NCBI RefSeq assembly: GCF_900104745.1
Contig: NZ_LT629732.1
Location: forward strand, 3,955,981 to 4,019,980
DNA length: 64,000 nt
Reading direction: 5' to 3'
Origin: Actinopolymorpha singaporensis
GTDB lineage: Bacteria; Actinomycetota; Actinomycetes; Propionibacteriales; Actinopolymorphaceae
Part shown: piece after piece, positions 37,000-46,036 of the stretch
Layout: each line of letters starts with the position of its first letter
How positions within the stretch are numbered: position 1 is the stretch's first letter
The notes under the pieces: model-generated
Told to the model about the DNA's origin: nothing
Database searches by the model: none
What the model saw: only the letters and a program-made list of their open reading frames with translations
Position numbers and translations under genes: made by a program

Positions 37000-37069
37000 T
37001 CGCGAACACAGCACGGTCCGCGTCTCGACGGCGATCTGGAGTGCGCCCTCAGGACTGACCTACCGTCCT

Positions 37070-37690
37070 CGATGTACGGGAGTGGGAACGCGAAGCCGCC
37101 CACACCGAGGCAGACGCCGTGGGCGGACTTCTGGCTGGTCCCAGCCGATCTCGCAGATCAGCATGCCGGGATCAACCGCTACCGACAGGGTGCTCATCGG
37201 AACGCCGTCCAGCGGCGTGAGCCCATGGAGGTGTCCACACTGCGTCCCCGTCCACGGCGCAGACGCAGGCAGCGCCGGCAGATGCGCTATGACCATGCGC
37301 AACTCACACTGGGGTCACGCCCGAGCAGCTCCGCCGTGCGTCGGCTCGGCCAGGCGTAGGAGAGTCCATGGAAGCCGTACCAGCGGGGTCCCAGCGGGAC
37401 CGCCACCGGGTGGGAAGGGCGTAGATGGCCGTTACGACCGGGGGTCGGCGTGGAACAGCGGTGTCCGGACACACCACGTGGAGCACGTCGGGCAGCTGAT
37501 GCCGCAGTCGGTCGAGCAGCGTCAGCGCGGGCGGCACGTGCAAGGGTGCGAGGTCAAAGATATTGTCCAGCGCGGCGCGGACTTCGTCGTCGACCACCGT
37601 GGGGGTGACGCACTACGTCGCCTCCGTGTACCAACCGGTAGGGCCGACCGCATGCGGAACCTCGCGCTGTTCGACGAAGGCAGCCACCTC
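37070..37690 (-). pseudogene. ackA: Acetate kinase, heavily decayed second copy
   Basis: Minus-strand frames give in order TVVDDEVRAALDNIF, LAPLHVPPALTLLDRLRHQL, VVCPDTAV, then WYGFHGLSYAWPSRRTAELL, then GLTPLDGVPMSTLSVAVDPG joined directly to EIGWDQPEVR. Compared with the copy at 25825 it has several frameshifts, at least two stops and an internal deletion of roughly 70 codons between DPGMLI and EIGWDQPE. It cannot encode an enzyme. Confidence 0.75.
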
Positions 37691-37759
37691 ATGGCGGTTG
37701 CCGACCAGGGCTCAAGAACCGCGCCGCGCCGACGTCACATTGGACGCTCCAGTGGTGTG

Positions 37760-38287
37760 TCAGGAACGATGGCCGCCAGACCTCTTCATCTCCTGCCGCC
37801 CGCCTTCATCGTGACCGTTCATGATCTGGATGCGGCGCCCCTGGCCCTGCTGGGGCTTGGGGATGTGCAGCGTCAACACACCTTCGTTCATCGAGGCCTT
37901 GACGTTGTCGGCTTCCACGTCGGACGGCAGCGTCGTGTGGTAGTGGAAGCGTCCAATGCGAACTCGCAGCGCGTTGGACCCTTGTTCTTCTTCCTCACGG
38001 ACCTCACCGTTGACGCACAGGTCGCGATCACGGATCCCCACCTCGACGTCGTCAGGTGCTATTCCGGGCAGTTCGAGTTTGACGACGTAAGCATCGTCGG
38101 TCTCCTCGACCTCGGCGGTCGGAATCCACGGACGTTCCGCCTCGGTCTCCACCGACTGCTGGACCAACCCGCCAATGCGATTGACGAGTTCCTGCACGTC
38201 CGCAAACGGTTCTCGTCGCAGCATCATCGACGGCTCCATCCCGTGCAGACGGACACTTCTGGTGCGCCTCATCGGCATCGTTGTCAT
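37760..38287 (-). CDS. Hsp20/alpha-crystallin small heat shock protein
   Basis: The ATG at 38287 has AGAGGAGAG upstream. The 175-residue product has an N-terminal arm, an alpha-crystallin domain from about residue 55 (PTAEVEETDDAYVVKLELPG, DDVEVGIRDRDLCVNGEV, GRFHYHTTLPSDV), the A-x-x-N-x-GVL motif (KASMNEGVLTLHIPK) and a Gln/Arg-rich tail; no canonical I-x-I is evident. It is an ATP-independent holdase that hands unfolded clients to DnaK/ClpB, both encoded 4-9 kb away. No CIRCE or HAIR element was found in front of it. Confidence 0.92.
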   Translation of the reverse strand: MTTMPMRRTRSVRLHGMEPSMMLRREPFADVQELVNRIGGLVQQSVETEAERPWIPTAEVEETDDAYVVKLELPGIAPDDVEVGIRDRDLCVNGEVREEEEQGSNALRVRIGRFHYHTTLPSDVEADNVKASMNEGVLTLHIPKPQQGQGRRIQIMNGHDEGGRQEMKRSGGHRS

Positions 38288-38902
38288 GACCTGCTCTCCT
38301 CTTCTCGTCCTGGGATCCAGCCGCTAGTGGCATACATCCCCTGGGTCTCGACCTACTGGTGGCAGCGACGAATCTGCGGCCACCAAGGACGGCTTGTCCC
38401 GGGCGCAAGGACCTGTACCCGGCGCGAAAGCCGCCACACTCGGCGATCCGAGCGATCTCCGTGTCCCACCAATCGATGTCGCGACTCGATCGTCCAATCG
38501 ATCTCGGTGGGAAATGTCGTGCGGTCGCATGTGAGAAACCGGCGGGCTGATGGATTCTGGACGGCCGTTAGACGCTCACAGTGAATATGGCTAGGGAAAG
38601 GTCCAGATATTTCGCGAGGGTTCGTTCGTGATCGCCGCTATTTGGCCGAGGGCGTCGACGCCGACGACCTGTCTGGCGCCCGACTTGGGTTCCTTCAACA
38701 ACGCCCAGACGGCACCGGAGCGTTGTTCCTTCGGTGCGGGAGACCCCGCCTCACGACCGATCCGGAGCCGAGTTCACGATCGCGGGCCTGGGAACGTGGG
38801 CGGTCCGGTCGACCCGACCAGGACAGGGCTTTCGGCCTTGCCCACCGCCCGGCCGTCGGCATGTGCTTGACGGTAGTCAATGGGTCGGGACGGTGACGAG
38901 GC
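38288..38902. other. 615-nt intergenic region upstream of Hsp20
   Basis: No gene recognised. A CCAATCGAT motif occurs twice (about 38468 and 38492) within CCACC...GGTGG flanks, a possible control region for hsp20, but it does not match a known heat-shock operator. Confidence 0.35.
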
Positions 38903-39150
38903 ATGGCGGTCACGCTGAACGAGCGCGGGTACGTGCGGGCCCGGGAGTTGATCCAGCAGGGACCGTACGTGCTCGACGGCCGGGATGCCTTGAGCGAGCA
39001 CCAGCCCCCCAGCGAGGAGTCTTGCACTCCGGCGGCTCCTCGTCGTCCACGCCCAGGTACCACTTCGCGTACTCGCCGATCCCGTGCACGCGATGATCCC
39101 GTCGTCCCGGGCATCTGCATTCCGCCCCAGGCGATCTTCAACCTCATGGA
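38903..39150 (+). pseudogene. 116-aa hypothetical family, third copy with internal inversion
   Basis: From ATG 38903 the plus strand gives LNERGYVRARELIQQGPYVL and a DALSEHQPPSEE turn, matching the N-terminal third of the intact protein at 28490. The next piece of the family, HGIGEYAKWYLGVDDEE, is present but only on the minus strand, at about 39021-39089. The expected C-terminal part is not found. The reading frame left on the plus strand is therefore a scrambled 85-residue ORF ending beside the next gene. Confidence 0.65.
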
Positions 39151-39156
39151 GACATC

Positions 39157-40581
39157 ATGACCGCCACCCCATCAGTCGCACGAACGTCTATTAAGAGTGT
39201 CAGTCCGTACCAAAACGAGGTACTGCGCGAGTTTCCCGCGATGTCTGACGAGGAGGCCGACGGAGCGGTCGACCAGGCTCAGCGGACGTTCCAGGAGTGG
39301 CGGTGGCTGCCCGCCGGGGAACGCGCGCAGCTCGTAGCCCGGGCTGCTGACCTGATGCAGCAGCGCCGCGACGAGCTCGCCCGTACCGTGACCTTGGAGA
39401 TGGGCAAGCTCATCGAGGAGAGCTACGGCGAAGTGGATCTCGTCGTCGACATCCTCCGATACTACGGAGAGCAGGGGCCGGAACTCCTCGCCGACGAGCC
39501 GATAGCCGTGGACGAGGGCGCCGCCGTCGTGACGAACCGGCCGCTCGGCGTGCTCCTGGGCGTCATGCCCTGGAACTACCCGCTCTACCAGGTAGCCCGC
39601 TTCGCGGCGCCCAACCTGGTTGCGGGTAACACGATCCTTCTCAAGCACGCGAGCAACTGCCCGCAGTCGGCACTCGCGCTCGAGCAGCTGTTCCGAGACG
39701 CGGGCGCTCCCCCCGGCGTCTACACGAACCTGTTCGTACGCGGATCCAGGATCGGGCGGATCATCGACAATCCACTGGTGCAGGGTGTCTCGCTGACCGG
39801 CAGCGACCGGGCAGGTGCGAGCGCGGCCGAGCGTGCCGGGCGCAAGATCGACAAGACCGTACTGGAACTCGGCGGGAGCGACCCATTCATCGTGCTCGAC
39901 GGCAAGGACTTCGACCGGACCATCGACGCCGCGGTCGTCGGCCGCCTGGGCAACATGGGCCAGAGCTGCGTGAGCGCCAAGCGGATGATCGTGATGTCCG
40001 ACGTCTACAACGAGTTCGTCGGCCGGCTGCGCCAACGCTTCGAGGCGCTCACCCCGGGCGACCCCATGGACCCGGCGACGAGCCTCGGCCCTCTTTCGTC
40101 CGAAGAGGCCGCCGAGAACCTCGTGAGTCAGATCCGTGACACCGTCGCGCAGGGCGCCACCCTGGTGACCGGTGGCAGGCGCATCGACCGGCCCGGCGCC
40201 TTCGTCGAGCCGACGATCCTCACCGACGTACGCCGCGGGATGCGTGCTTACCACGAGGAGCTTTTCGGGCCGGCGGCCGTGGTGTACCAGGTCGCCAACG
40301 ACGAGGAGGCCGTCAGCCTGGCCAACGACAATCCGTACGGCTTGGGCGGCGTCGTCATGTGCCGGGATCTCGACCGGGCCCGCCGGGTCGCCGAGCGGCT
40401 CGACACGGGCATGGTCTGGGTGAACCACCCCACCTCGTCCCGGCCCGAACTGCCCTTCGGCGGCATCAAGTGCTCCGGGTACGGGCGAGAGCTGTCCGAT
40501 CTGGGGATCAAGGAGTTCGTCAACCGGAAACTGATCCGCACCTTCCCGACGACCTCGGCGATCGGCTTCGCCCAGGGCTGA
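39157..40581 (+). CDS. gabD: NAD(P)-dependent aldehyde dehydrogenase, succinate-semialdehyde type
   Basis: A 474-residue ALDH of normal length. [20 protein letters not shown] holds the conserved Asn of the oxyanion hole, [13 protein letters not shown] the general-base Glu, and GQSCVSAKR the catalytic Cys (about residue 273). The end carries [24 protein letters not shown] and the [12 protein letters not shown] context are those of the short GabD/Sad-type semialdehyde dehydrogenases. It would oxidise succinate semialdehyde or a related aldehyde to the acid in the cytoplasm. It is followed 116 nt later by a HAD gene on the same strand. Confidence 0.87.
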   Translation: MTATPSVARTSIKSVSPYQNEVLREFPAMSDEEADGAVDQAQRTFQEWRWLPAGERAQLVARAADLMQQRRDELARTVTLEMGKLIEESYGEVDLVVDILRYYGEQGPELLADEPIAVDEGAAVVTNRPLGVLLGVMPWNYPLYQVARFAAPNLVAGNTILLKHASNCPQSALALEQLFRDAGAPPGVYTNLFVRGSRIGRIIDNPLVQGVSLTGSDRAGASAAERAGRKIDKTVLELGGSDPFIVLDGKDFDRTIDAAVVGRLGNMGQSCVSAKRMIVMSDVYNEFVGRLRQRFEALTPGDPMDPATSLGPLSSEEAAENLVSQIRDTVAQGATLVTGGRRIDRPGAFVEPTILTDVRRGMRAYHEELFGPAAVVYQVANDEEAVSLANDNPYGLGGVVMCRDLDRARRVAERLDTGMVWVNHPTSSRPELPFGGIKCSGYGRELSDLGIKEFVNRKLIRTFPTTSAIGFAQG

Positions 40582-40697
40582 GGAGCAACTACGCACAATG
40601 GGGACCGGGCGCGAGCACCATCCATCGAGGCGGAGTAGCCAGGTGACCCACGTTCGGTTAGGCACCAAATGGGTGCACGAATGGAGCTCGGTCAGGA

Positions 40698-41498
40698 ATG
40701 ACACATGCCGACACGTTTGAGGGCGGGATCTTCGACGTCGACGGTGTCCTCGTCGACTCGCCGCACGAGAAGGCGTGGCGTGAGTCGTTGCGCGAGCTGA
40801 TGCAACCGGAGTGGCGCGACATCCGCGACCGGACGGGCTGGACGCCGGAAGCCTTGACGTCGCGGGTCTACCAGGAGGAGTTGTCGGGCAAGCCACGCCT
40901 GAGCGGCGCGCAGGCTGCCCTTGCCTACTTCGACATTCCCGACGATGAGGAGGGTACGCGAGCAGCGGAGTACGCCGACCGCAAGCAGGCGATGGTGGTC
41001 CGCCTCATCGAGGCCGGAGACTTCACCCCCTTTCCCGACGCGTTGCGGTTCATCATCGCCGTCAAGGATGCCGGGATCCGCACAGCGACCGCCTCGTCGT
41101 CGACGAACACCAAGCTCATCCTGCGAAGGATCCGGCTTGACACGTTCGCCTCAGAGCATCACATTTCCTCGCCTTCCGTACGGCCGGGCCTCACGCTGTT
41201 GGACTTCATCGATGCCGATGTCTCGGGCCGAGACCTCGCCTACGGAAAACCGCATCCGCAGATTTTCCTCACCGCAGCGCACGAGCTCCAGGTCAAGCCG
41301 GAGAACTCGTTCGTTGTGGAGGACGCCGCGGCGGGAATCGAGGCCGCGAAGGCCAGCGGTATGTCCGCGATCGGGGTCGCCAGAGCCGACGACGCCGACC
41401 TGTTGGCCAGGGCCAACGCCGACATCGTGGTCACCACCCTCGACGATGTCGACGTCGCCGCGTTGGCCGACGGGCGCCTGGCCACCAGGCATGGTTAA
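40698..41498 (+). CDS. HAD-superfamily phosphatase/phosphoglucomutase-like
   Basis: The 266-residue product is a HAD subfamily IA protein. FDVDGVLVDS (about residues 12-21) carries the nucleophile Asp and the general acid Asp. A cap domain of about 100 residues follows, then TATASSST (motif II), YGKPHPQIF (motif III Lys) and FVVEDAAAGIEAAKASG (motif IV). The V-E-D-A-x-x-G-I signature and HEKAWR cap contact are those of beta-phosphoglucomutase-like enzymes. Substrate unknown; phosphosugar is likely from the family. In this lineage such genes often adjoin a GH65 phosphorylase, which is absent here. Confidence 0.85.
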   Translation: MTHADTFEGGIFDVDGVLVDSPHEKAWRESLRELMQPEWRDIRDRTGWTPEALTSRVYQEELSGKPRLSGAQAALAYFDIPDDEEGTRAAEYADRKQAMVVRLIEAGDFTPFPDALRFIIAVKDAGIRTATASSSTNTKLILRRIRLDTFASEHHISSPSVRPGLTLLDFIDADVSGRDLAYGKPHPQIFLTAAHELQVKPENSFVVEDAAAGIEAAKASGMSAIGVARADDADLLARANADIVVTTLDDVDVAALADGRLATRHG

Positions 41499-42043
41499 TC
41501 CGGTCTGTGGGGTACTTCTCCAGGAATTAGTTCGACCCGGCCGCTCTGTTGGACAGGCGTGGGACACCACGTATGCGAGGTGCGCCGATCGTGGAGATGA
41601 CCGGTAATTGGGCCTCTTCGCGGAACGACTGCCGACAGTTCCGTCACGACGCTAGTTTCCATTGATACGGCCAGACTGCAGATCCTCGGGTCTGACAGGA
41701 GAAGGTGTAGAGCCGCTGATATTAGCGTGATTACGTGATCTCTGCCAGCGTGCTGACTCAATCCAAGGATCCGTGCAGTCGCGTGGCAGTGCTAAAAGGC
41801 AGCTCGGAGATTCGATGCTGTAAGCCTCTTTACACTCTGCTCTTTGGGCGTGAGACTGCGAGGTAGTGCGCAGACTTTCGCGACCTCGTGTTTGTTACGT
41901 TCCCGGTCGAATCTCTGCCTCCAGGTATCCGGTCTGGATCACAGTCTTCCGGTGCTGCATGCGATCCGCTGATGTGGCTCATCCACAGAGCGGTTCGGCG
42001 ACGGACATGACCTGCAGTTGAGACCTTCTGAACGGATTTGATC
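41499..42043. other. Promoter region of dnaK operon
   Basis: 545 nt without a gene, less GC-rich than its surroundings. I looked for the HspR HAIR palindrome (CTTGAGT-N7-ACTCAAG) and for CIRCE and found no convincing copy; TGACTCAATCC near 41753 and CAGTGCTAA near 41785 are single half-site resemblances only. It must contain the operon promoter. Confidence 0.5.
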
Positions 42044-44044
42044 ATGGCGAAAGCGGTTGGTATCGATCTGGGTACGACGAATTCGGTGATTGCTGCGGTG
42101 GTGGATGGTGTGGCGACTGTGGTTCCGAATGGGGAGGGGCAGCGGACGACGCCGTCGGTGGTGGCGTTCACCGAGGGTGGTGAGCGGTTGGTGGGTCAGT
42201 TGGCGCGGCGGCAGGCGATCTTGAATCCGAAGGGGACGATCACGTCGGCGAAGCGGTTCATCGGGCGGCGGTTTGAGGAGGTGGGTAGCGAGAGTCGTGC
42301 GGTGTCGTTTGATGTGGTGGCGGGGCCGGATGGTGCGGTGCGGTTCGATGTGCACGGGAAGCTGTATTCGCCGGAGGAGATTTCTGCGCTGGTGTTGCGC
42401 AAGTTGGCCGAGGATGCGGCGAAGTTTCTTGGGGAGAAGGTGAACGAGGCGGTTATCACGGTGCCGGCGTATTTCAATGATGCGCAGCGTCAGGCGACGA
42501 AGGATGCGGGGCGGATCGCGGGGCTTGAGGTGTTGCGGATCATCAATGAGCCGACGGCGGCGGCGCTGGCGTACGGGCTGGACAAGAAGGGGCATGAGAC
42601 GGTCCTGGTGTTCGATCTGGGTGGTGGGACGTTCGACGTGAGCTTGCTCGATGTGGGGGATGGGGTGGTGGAGGTGCGTGCCACGGCGGGTGACACGCAT
42701 TTGGGTGGTGACGACTTCGACCGTCGGGTGGTGGACTATCTGGCGGAGGAGTTCCAGCGTTCGGACGGGATTGATCTGCGGCGGGATCCGCAGGCGTTGC
42801 AGCGGTTGTTCGAGGCGGCGGAGAAGGCGAAGGTCGAGTTGTCCTCGGTTACTCAGACGACGATCAATCTGCCGTTCATCACTGCTGATGCTTCCGGGCC
42901 CAGGCATTTGAACATGACGTTGATGCGGTCGACGTTTGAGGAGATCACCCGTGATCTGGTGGAACGGTGCCGTGGGCCGGTGGAGCAGGCGATGGCTGAT
43001 GCGAAGGTGACCGCGGACGATATCGATGAGGTGATCCTGGTTGGTGGGGCGACCCGGATGCCGGCGGTGCAGAACCTGGTTCGGCGGATGACGGGTGGCA
43101 AGGACCCGAACATGACGGTCAACCCTGATGAGGTGGTGGCGCTGGGCGCGGCGATCCAGGCGGCGGTGCTGAAGGGGGAGATGAAGGACGTTGTGCTGCT
43201 TGATGTGACGCCGTTGTCGTTGGGGATCGAGACCCTTGGTGGGGTGATGACGAAGGTGATGGACCGCAACACGACGATCCCGGCGCGGCGTACTGAGACG
43301 TTCAGTACGGCCGAGGACAACCAGTCCGCGGTGGATGTGGTGGTGTTGCAGGGTGAGCGGGAGCGGGCCAGTGACAACCGGGTGCTGGGGAGGTTCCGGC
43401 TGGAGAACATCCGGCCGGCGCCGCGTGGTGAGCCGCAGGTCGAGGTGACCTACGACGTGGACGCGAACGGCATTTTGAACGTGTCCGCGCGTGACAAGGA
43501 CACCGGGGCCGAGCAGCGGATCACTATCAGTGAGAGTTCCAACCTGGACAAGTCCGAGGTGGACCGGATGGTGTCTGATGCCGAGCGGTACCGGGCCGAC
43601 GATGCCCGGATCCGGGAGGTGGTGGATGCCCGCAACGGTCTGGACGCGGCGGCCTACCAGGTCGAACGGCGGCTGGGTGAGCTCGGTGACGCCGCACCGG
43701 AGCATGAGCGGGCGCGGGCGCAGCTGCTGCTGGGCGATGCCCGCCAGGCGGTCAAGGACGACAGTGCTCCGCTGGAACGGCTGCGGTCGCTGACCGGTGA
43801 ACTGCAGCAGATCTACCACAGCCTGAGCGCCGCGGGTGCTGGTGGCCAAGCGGGCGGACCCGGCGGCGGACCAGGCGGTGAACCCGGCGGACCCGGTGGC
43901 GGACCCGGCGGCGGACCTGGCGGTGGGCCTGGTGGTGGGCCTGGTGGTGGGCCTGGTGGTGGGCCTGGCGGTCAGGGTGTGCCGGGGCAGCGTGCAGCGG
44001 CCGAGGACGAGGACGTGATCGACGCGGAGTTCACCACGGACTGA
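42044..44044 (+). CDS. dnaK: Chaperone DnaK (Hsp70)
   Basis: The ATG at 42044 starts [15 protein letters not shown], the standard N-terminus. The 666-residue product has phosphate-1 IDLGTTNSV, phosphate-2 [30 protein letters not shown], and a substrate-binding domain with [17 protein letters not shown]. After about residue 600 comes an unusual tail of [13 protein letters not shown]-type repeats (about 43850-43975) before the conserved [10 protein letters not shown] end. It refolds proteins in cycles with DnaJ and GrpE, encoded just downstream. The gene heads a seven-plus-gene operon. Codon use is unusually rich in G and T at third positions. Confidence 0.97.
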   Translation: MAKAVGIDLGTTNSVIAAVVDGVATVVPNGEGQRTTPSVVAFTEGGERLVGQLARRQAILNPKGTITSAKRFIGRRFEEVGSESRAVSFDVVAGPDGAVRFDVHGKLYSPEEISALVLRKLAEDAAKFLGEKVNEAVITVPAYFNDAQRQATKDAGRIAGLEVLRIINEPTAAALAYGLDKKGHETVLVFDLGGGTFDVSLLDVGDGVVEVRATAGDTHLGGDDFDRRVVDYLAEEFQRSDGIDLRRDPQALQRLFEAAEKAKVELSSVTQTTINLPFITADASGPRHLNMTLMRSTFEEITRDLVERCRGPVEQAMADAKVTADDIDEVILVGGATRMPAVQNLVRRMTGGKDPNMTVNPDEVVALGAAIQAAVLKGEMKDVVLLDVTPLSLGIETLGGVMTKVMDRNTTIPARRTETFSTAEDNQSAVDVVVLQGERERASDNRVLGRFRLENIRPAPRGEPQVEVTYDVDANGILNVSARDKDTGAEQRITISESSNLDKSEVDRMVSDAERYRADDARIREVVDARNGLDAAAYQVERRLGELGDAAPEHERARAQLLLGDARQAVKDDSAPLERLRSLTGELQQIYHSLSAAGAGGQAGGPGGGPGGEPGGPGGGPGGGPGGGPGGGPGGGPGGGPGGQGVPGQRAAAEDEDVIDAEFTTD

Positions 44045-44052
44045 GGGTTGTG

Positions 44053-44667
44053 ATGACCGAGCAGAACCTTCCGCGAGGCCGCCCGCATGACCCGGAGGCG
44101 GGTGCGACCGGCGAGACGGGTGTGCCTGCGGACTTCGAGCTTCGTGACGAGCTCGCTCAGGCGCAGGAGCGGGTGGCGCAGTTTGAGGACCGGTGGCGGC
44201 GTGCTGTGGCCGATGCGGACAACCAGCGCAAGCGGCAGGTGCGTGAGCTGGACCGGCAGCGTGCGGAGGTGGCGGCGAGTTTGGCGGCGCGGTGGCTGCC
44301 GGTGGTGGACAACCTCGACCGGGCGGTGGCGCACGCGCAGGCCGCGCAGAGTTCGCACGCGCAGGCCGCGCAGGGTTCGCACGCGCAGGGTTCGCACGGT
44401 GCGCAGGTGGGGGAGCAGGACTCGTTGCTGGAGGGGGTTCGGGCGGTTTTGGAGCAGGCGGTCGGGGTGCTTGCCGGTCTGGGGTTTCCGCGTCAGGACG
44501 AGGAGGTGGGGGCGGTGTTCGATCCGGCTCGGCATGAGGCGGTGGCCAGTGTGCCCAGTGCGGAGGTGCCGGCGGGGACGGTGCTGGACGTGGTGAGGCC
44601 GGGTTATGGCGAGGGGGAGCGGCAGCTGCGGCCGGCGGGTGTGGTGGTGGCCACGAAGGCGGCGTGA
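44053..44667 (+). CDS. grpE: Nucleotide exchange factor GrpE
   Basis: Start at ATG 44053, 8 nt after dnaK; a GTG one codon earlier is also possible. The 204-residue product has the long N-terminal coiled coil (LRDELAQAQERVAQFEDRWR, then DADNQRKRQVRELD) and the C-terminal beta domain (DEEVGAVFDPARHEAVAS; VLDVVRPGYGEGERQLRPA). Between them is an odd low-complexity insert with AQAAQSSHAQAAQGSHAQGS, a near-tandem repeat of HAQAAQ/HAQGS units. It releases ADP from DnaK. The gene is tightly packed in the operon. Confidence 0.95.
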   Translation: MTEQNLPRGRPHDPEAGATGETGVPADFELRDELAQAQERVAQFEDRWRRAVADADNQRKRQVRELDRQRAEVAASLAARWLPVVDNLDRAVAHAQAAQSSHAQAAQGSHAQGSHGAQVGEQDSLLEGVRAVLEQAVGVLAGLGFPRQDEEVGAVFDPARHEAVASVPSAEVPAGTVLDVVRPGYGEGERQLRPAGVVVATKAA

Positions 44668-44673
44668 GGGCGG

Positions 44674-45735
44674 ATGGCTGACCGTGACTTCTACCAGGTT
44701 CTCGGGGTTCCCCGGACGGCGACCCGGGAGGAGATCCAGCGCGCTTACCGGCGGCTGGCGCGGGAGAACCATCCCGATGTGAACAAGGATCCTGGTGCCG
44801 AAGACCGGTTCAAGGACGTTTCGGAGGCCTACGACGTGCTGTCGGATCCTGATCTGCGTAAGCGCTACGACGTGTTCGGTGCGGACTTTCGGCGGGTGCC
44901 TGACGACGTCGACCCCGACACCTGGGCGCGGGCCCAGGCGCAGGCGCAGGCGCGGGCCCGGGCGGGTGGTCGTGCCCGGGCGGGTGCGGGGGCTCGCGGC
45001 GCCGGCGGGTTCGGCGGTGCCGGCGGGTTCGGGGGTGCCGGCGGGTTTGAGGGGTTTGAGGGGTTCGGTGGCGCGGAGGGGGAGGAGGTCGATCTGGAGG
45101 ATCTGCTCAGCGGCATGTTCGGCGGGCGCGCCGGACGCGCCGGGACCGGGCGGGCTGGTCGGGCTGGTTGGGGCGGGCGTGGCTGGGGCCCGATTCCGGG
45201 TGCGGACCAGGAGGCCGAGTTGCCGTTGAGTGTGGAGGAGGCGTATCGGGGTGGGCCCCGGTCGGTGACGTTGTCGGGGCCGGGGGGTGCCCGGCAGTAT
45301 GAGGTGAACGTTCCGCCCGGTGTGACCGAGGGGCAGCGGATCCGGCTGGCCGGCCAGGGCGGGCGGGGAAGTGACGGCGCCCCGCCCGGTGACCTCTACC
45401 TCGTTGTGCGGCTTGTGCCGCATCGGCGTTACCGGGTGCGGGGCCGCGACATTTACCTGGACCTGCCGCTTGCCCCGTGGGAGGCGGCTCTTGGCGCGAC
45501 GGTCGCGGTTGACACCCCGGGCGGTGAGGCGAAGGTCAAGGTGCCGCCGGGCACCTCCAGCGGGCGGTCGCTGCGGCTGCGGGGCCGGGGGATGCCGAAC
45601 CCACGCGGCCGGCCGGGTGACGTCTACGCGCAGGTGCGGATCATGGTGCCGCCGCACCCGAGTGAGGAAGAACGCACGTTGTGGTCGCAGCTGGCCCAGG
45701 CGTCCGGCTTCGACCCACGCGCAGGGGGTGGCTGA
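44674..45735 (+). CDS. dnaJ: DnaJ/CbpA-type co-chaperone without zinc finger
   Basis: The 353-residue product begins with a J-domain (DFYQVLGVPRTATREEIQRA; NHPDVNKD has the HPD triad). It continues with a repetitive Gly/Ala/Arg-rich linker (AQAQAQARARAG, then GAGGFGGAGGFGG repeats) and the C-terminal substrate-binding domains (ELPLSVEEAYRGG; RIRLAGQG; RGRDIYLDLPLAPWEAALG). There is no C-x-x-C-x-G-x-G zinc finger, so it is a type II/CbpA-like J-protein, consistent with the cbpM gene downstream. The last 18 residues (LWSQLAQASGFDPRAGGG) belong to the 92-bp repeat unit described below. Its TGA overlaps the next ATG. Confidence 0.93.
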   Translation: MADRDFYQVLGVPRTATREEIQRAYRRLARENHPDVNKDPGAEDRFKDVSEAYDVLSDPDLRKRYDVFGADFRRVPDDVDPDTWARAQAQAQARARAGGRARAGAGARGAGGFGGAGGFGGAGGFEGFEGFGGAEGEEVDLEDLLSGMFGGRAGRAGTGRAGRAGWGGRGWGPIPGADQEAELPLSVEEAYRGGPRSVTLSGPGGARQYEVNVPPGVTEGQRIRLAGQGGRGSDGAPPGDLYLVVRLVPHRRYRVRGRDIYLDLPLAPWEAALGATVAVDTPGGEAKVKVPPGTSSGRSLRLRGRGMPNPRGRPGDVYAQVRIMVPPHPSEEERTLWSQLAQASGFDPRAGGG

Positions 45736-45862
45736 TGTCGTTCGCACTCGTCCGTATGCGGGTCCGCCGGCTGTGGTCGGACCTGGCCCAGGCGTCCGGG
45801 TTCGACCCACGGGCAGGGGGTGGCTGATGTCGTTCGCACTCGTGCGTGTGCGGGTCCGCCGG
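45679..45862 (+). repeat. 92-bp tandem duplication of the dnaJ-cbpM gene junction
   Basis: Units 45679-45770 and 45771-45862 are near-identical, and a third, diverging unit begins at 45863. Each starts at (C/T)TGTGGTCG, covers the last 18 codons and stop of dnaJ, the TGATG overlap, and the first 12 codons of the MSFALVR gene. A 92-nt unit shifts frame, but the TGATG restart in each copy resets it. Confidence 0.9.
45735..45827 (+). CDS. Micro-ORF 1 of the dnaJ-cbpM junction (30 aa)
   Basis: ATG 45735 overlaps the dnaJ stop (TGATG). The 30 codons encode MSFALVRMRVRRLWSDLAQA and then SGFDPRAGGG, a chimera of the CbpM-like head and the DnaJ tail. GGGGGTGG just before the ATG can serve as ribosome site. 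Its own stop overlaps the next ATG in the same way. Whether the peptide accumulates or is only a translational relay is unknown. Confidence 0.55.
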   Translation: MSFALVRMRVRRLWSDLAQASGFDPRAGGG

Positions 45863-46036
45863 CTGTGGTCGGAGCTGGCGCGGGCGTCCGGGTTCGACCC
45901 GCGTGCCCGCTCCGGTGACGGCGCGTCTGGTCGGTCGTCTGGTCGGTCGTCTGGTTGGTCGTCTGGTCGGTCGTCTGGTCGGTCGTCTGGTTGGTCGTCT
46001 GGTTGGTCGTGTGGTGCGGGGGGAGGGGGTGGCTGA
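45827..46036 (+). CDS. Micro-ORF 2 with SGRS/SGWS repeat tail (69 aa)
   Basis: ATG 45827 overlaps the stop of micro-ORF 1. The product repeats the [12 protein letters not shown] head and the LWSELARASGFDPRA segment. It then runs into seven 12-nt units (45926-46009) encoding SGRS or SGWS tetrapeptides, and ends CGAGGGGG. The stop overlaps the ATG of the cbpM-like gene. The Ser/Gly/Arg/Trp tail is of very low complexity; no known domain. Confidence 0.55.
   Translation: MSFALVRVRVRRLWSELARASGFDPRARSGDGASGRSSGRSSGWSSGRSSGRSSGWSSGWSCGAGGGGG
45926..46009 (+). repeat. Seven tandem 12-bp repeats (TCTGGTYGGTCG)
   Basis: Seven consecutive copies of TCTGGTCGGTCG or TCTGGTTGGTCG, in frame inside micro-ORF 2, each encoding S-G-R/W-S. 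Order of the variable base: C, C, T, C, C, T, T. Confidence 0.92.

Noticed and set aside
39172-40896. 574-codon minus-strand frame opposite the aldehyde dehydrogenase
   Set aside because: The plus frame contains ALDH catalytic Cys and Glu motifs.
41499-42043. HAIR or CIRCE element before dnaK
   Set aside because: Only half-site resemblances (TGACTCAA, CAGTGCTAA); no inverted partner at the right distance.
45679-46009. Repeat region as a CRISPR-like or IS-end structure
   Set aside because: Units abut without spacers and contain the dnaJ end and cbpM start, so this is a gene-junction duplication.
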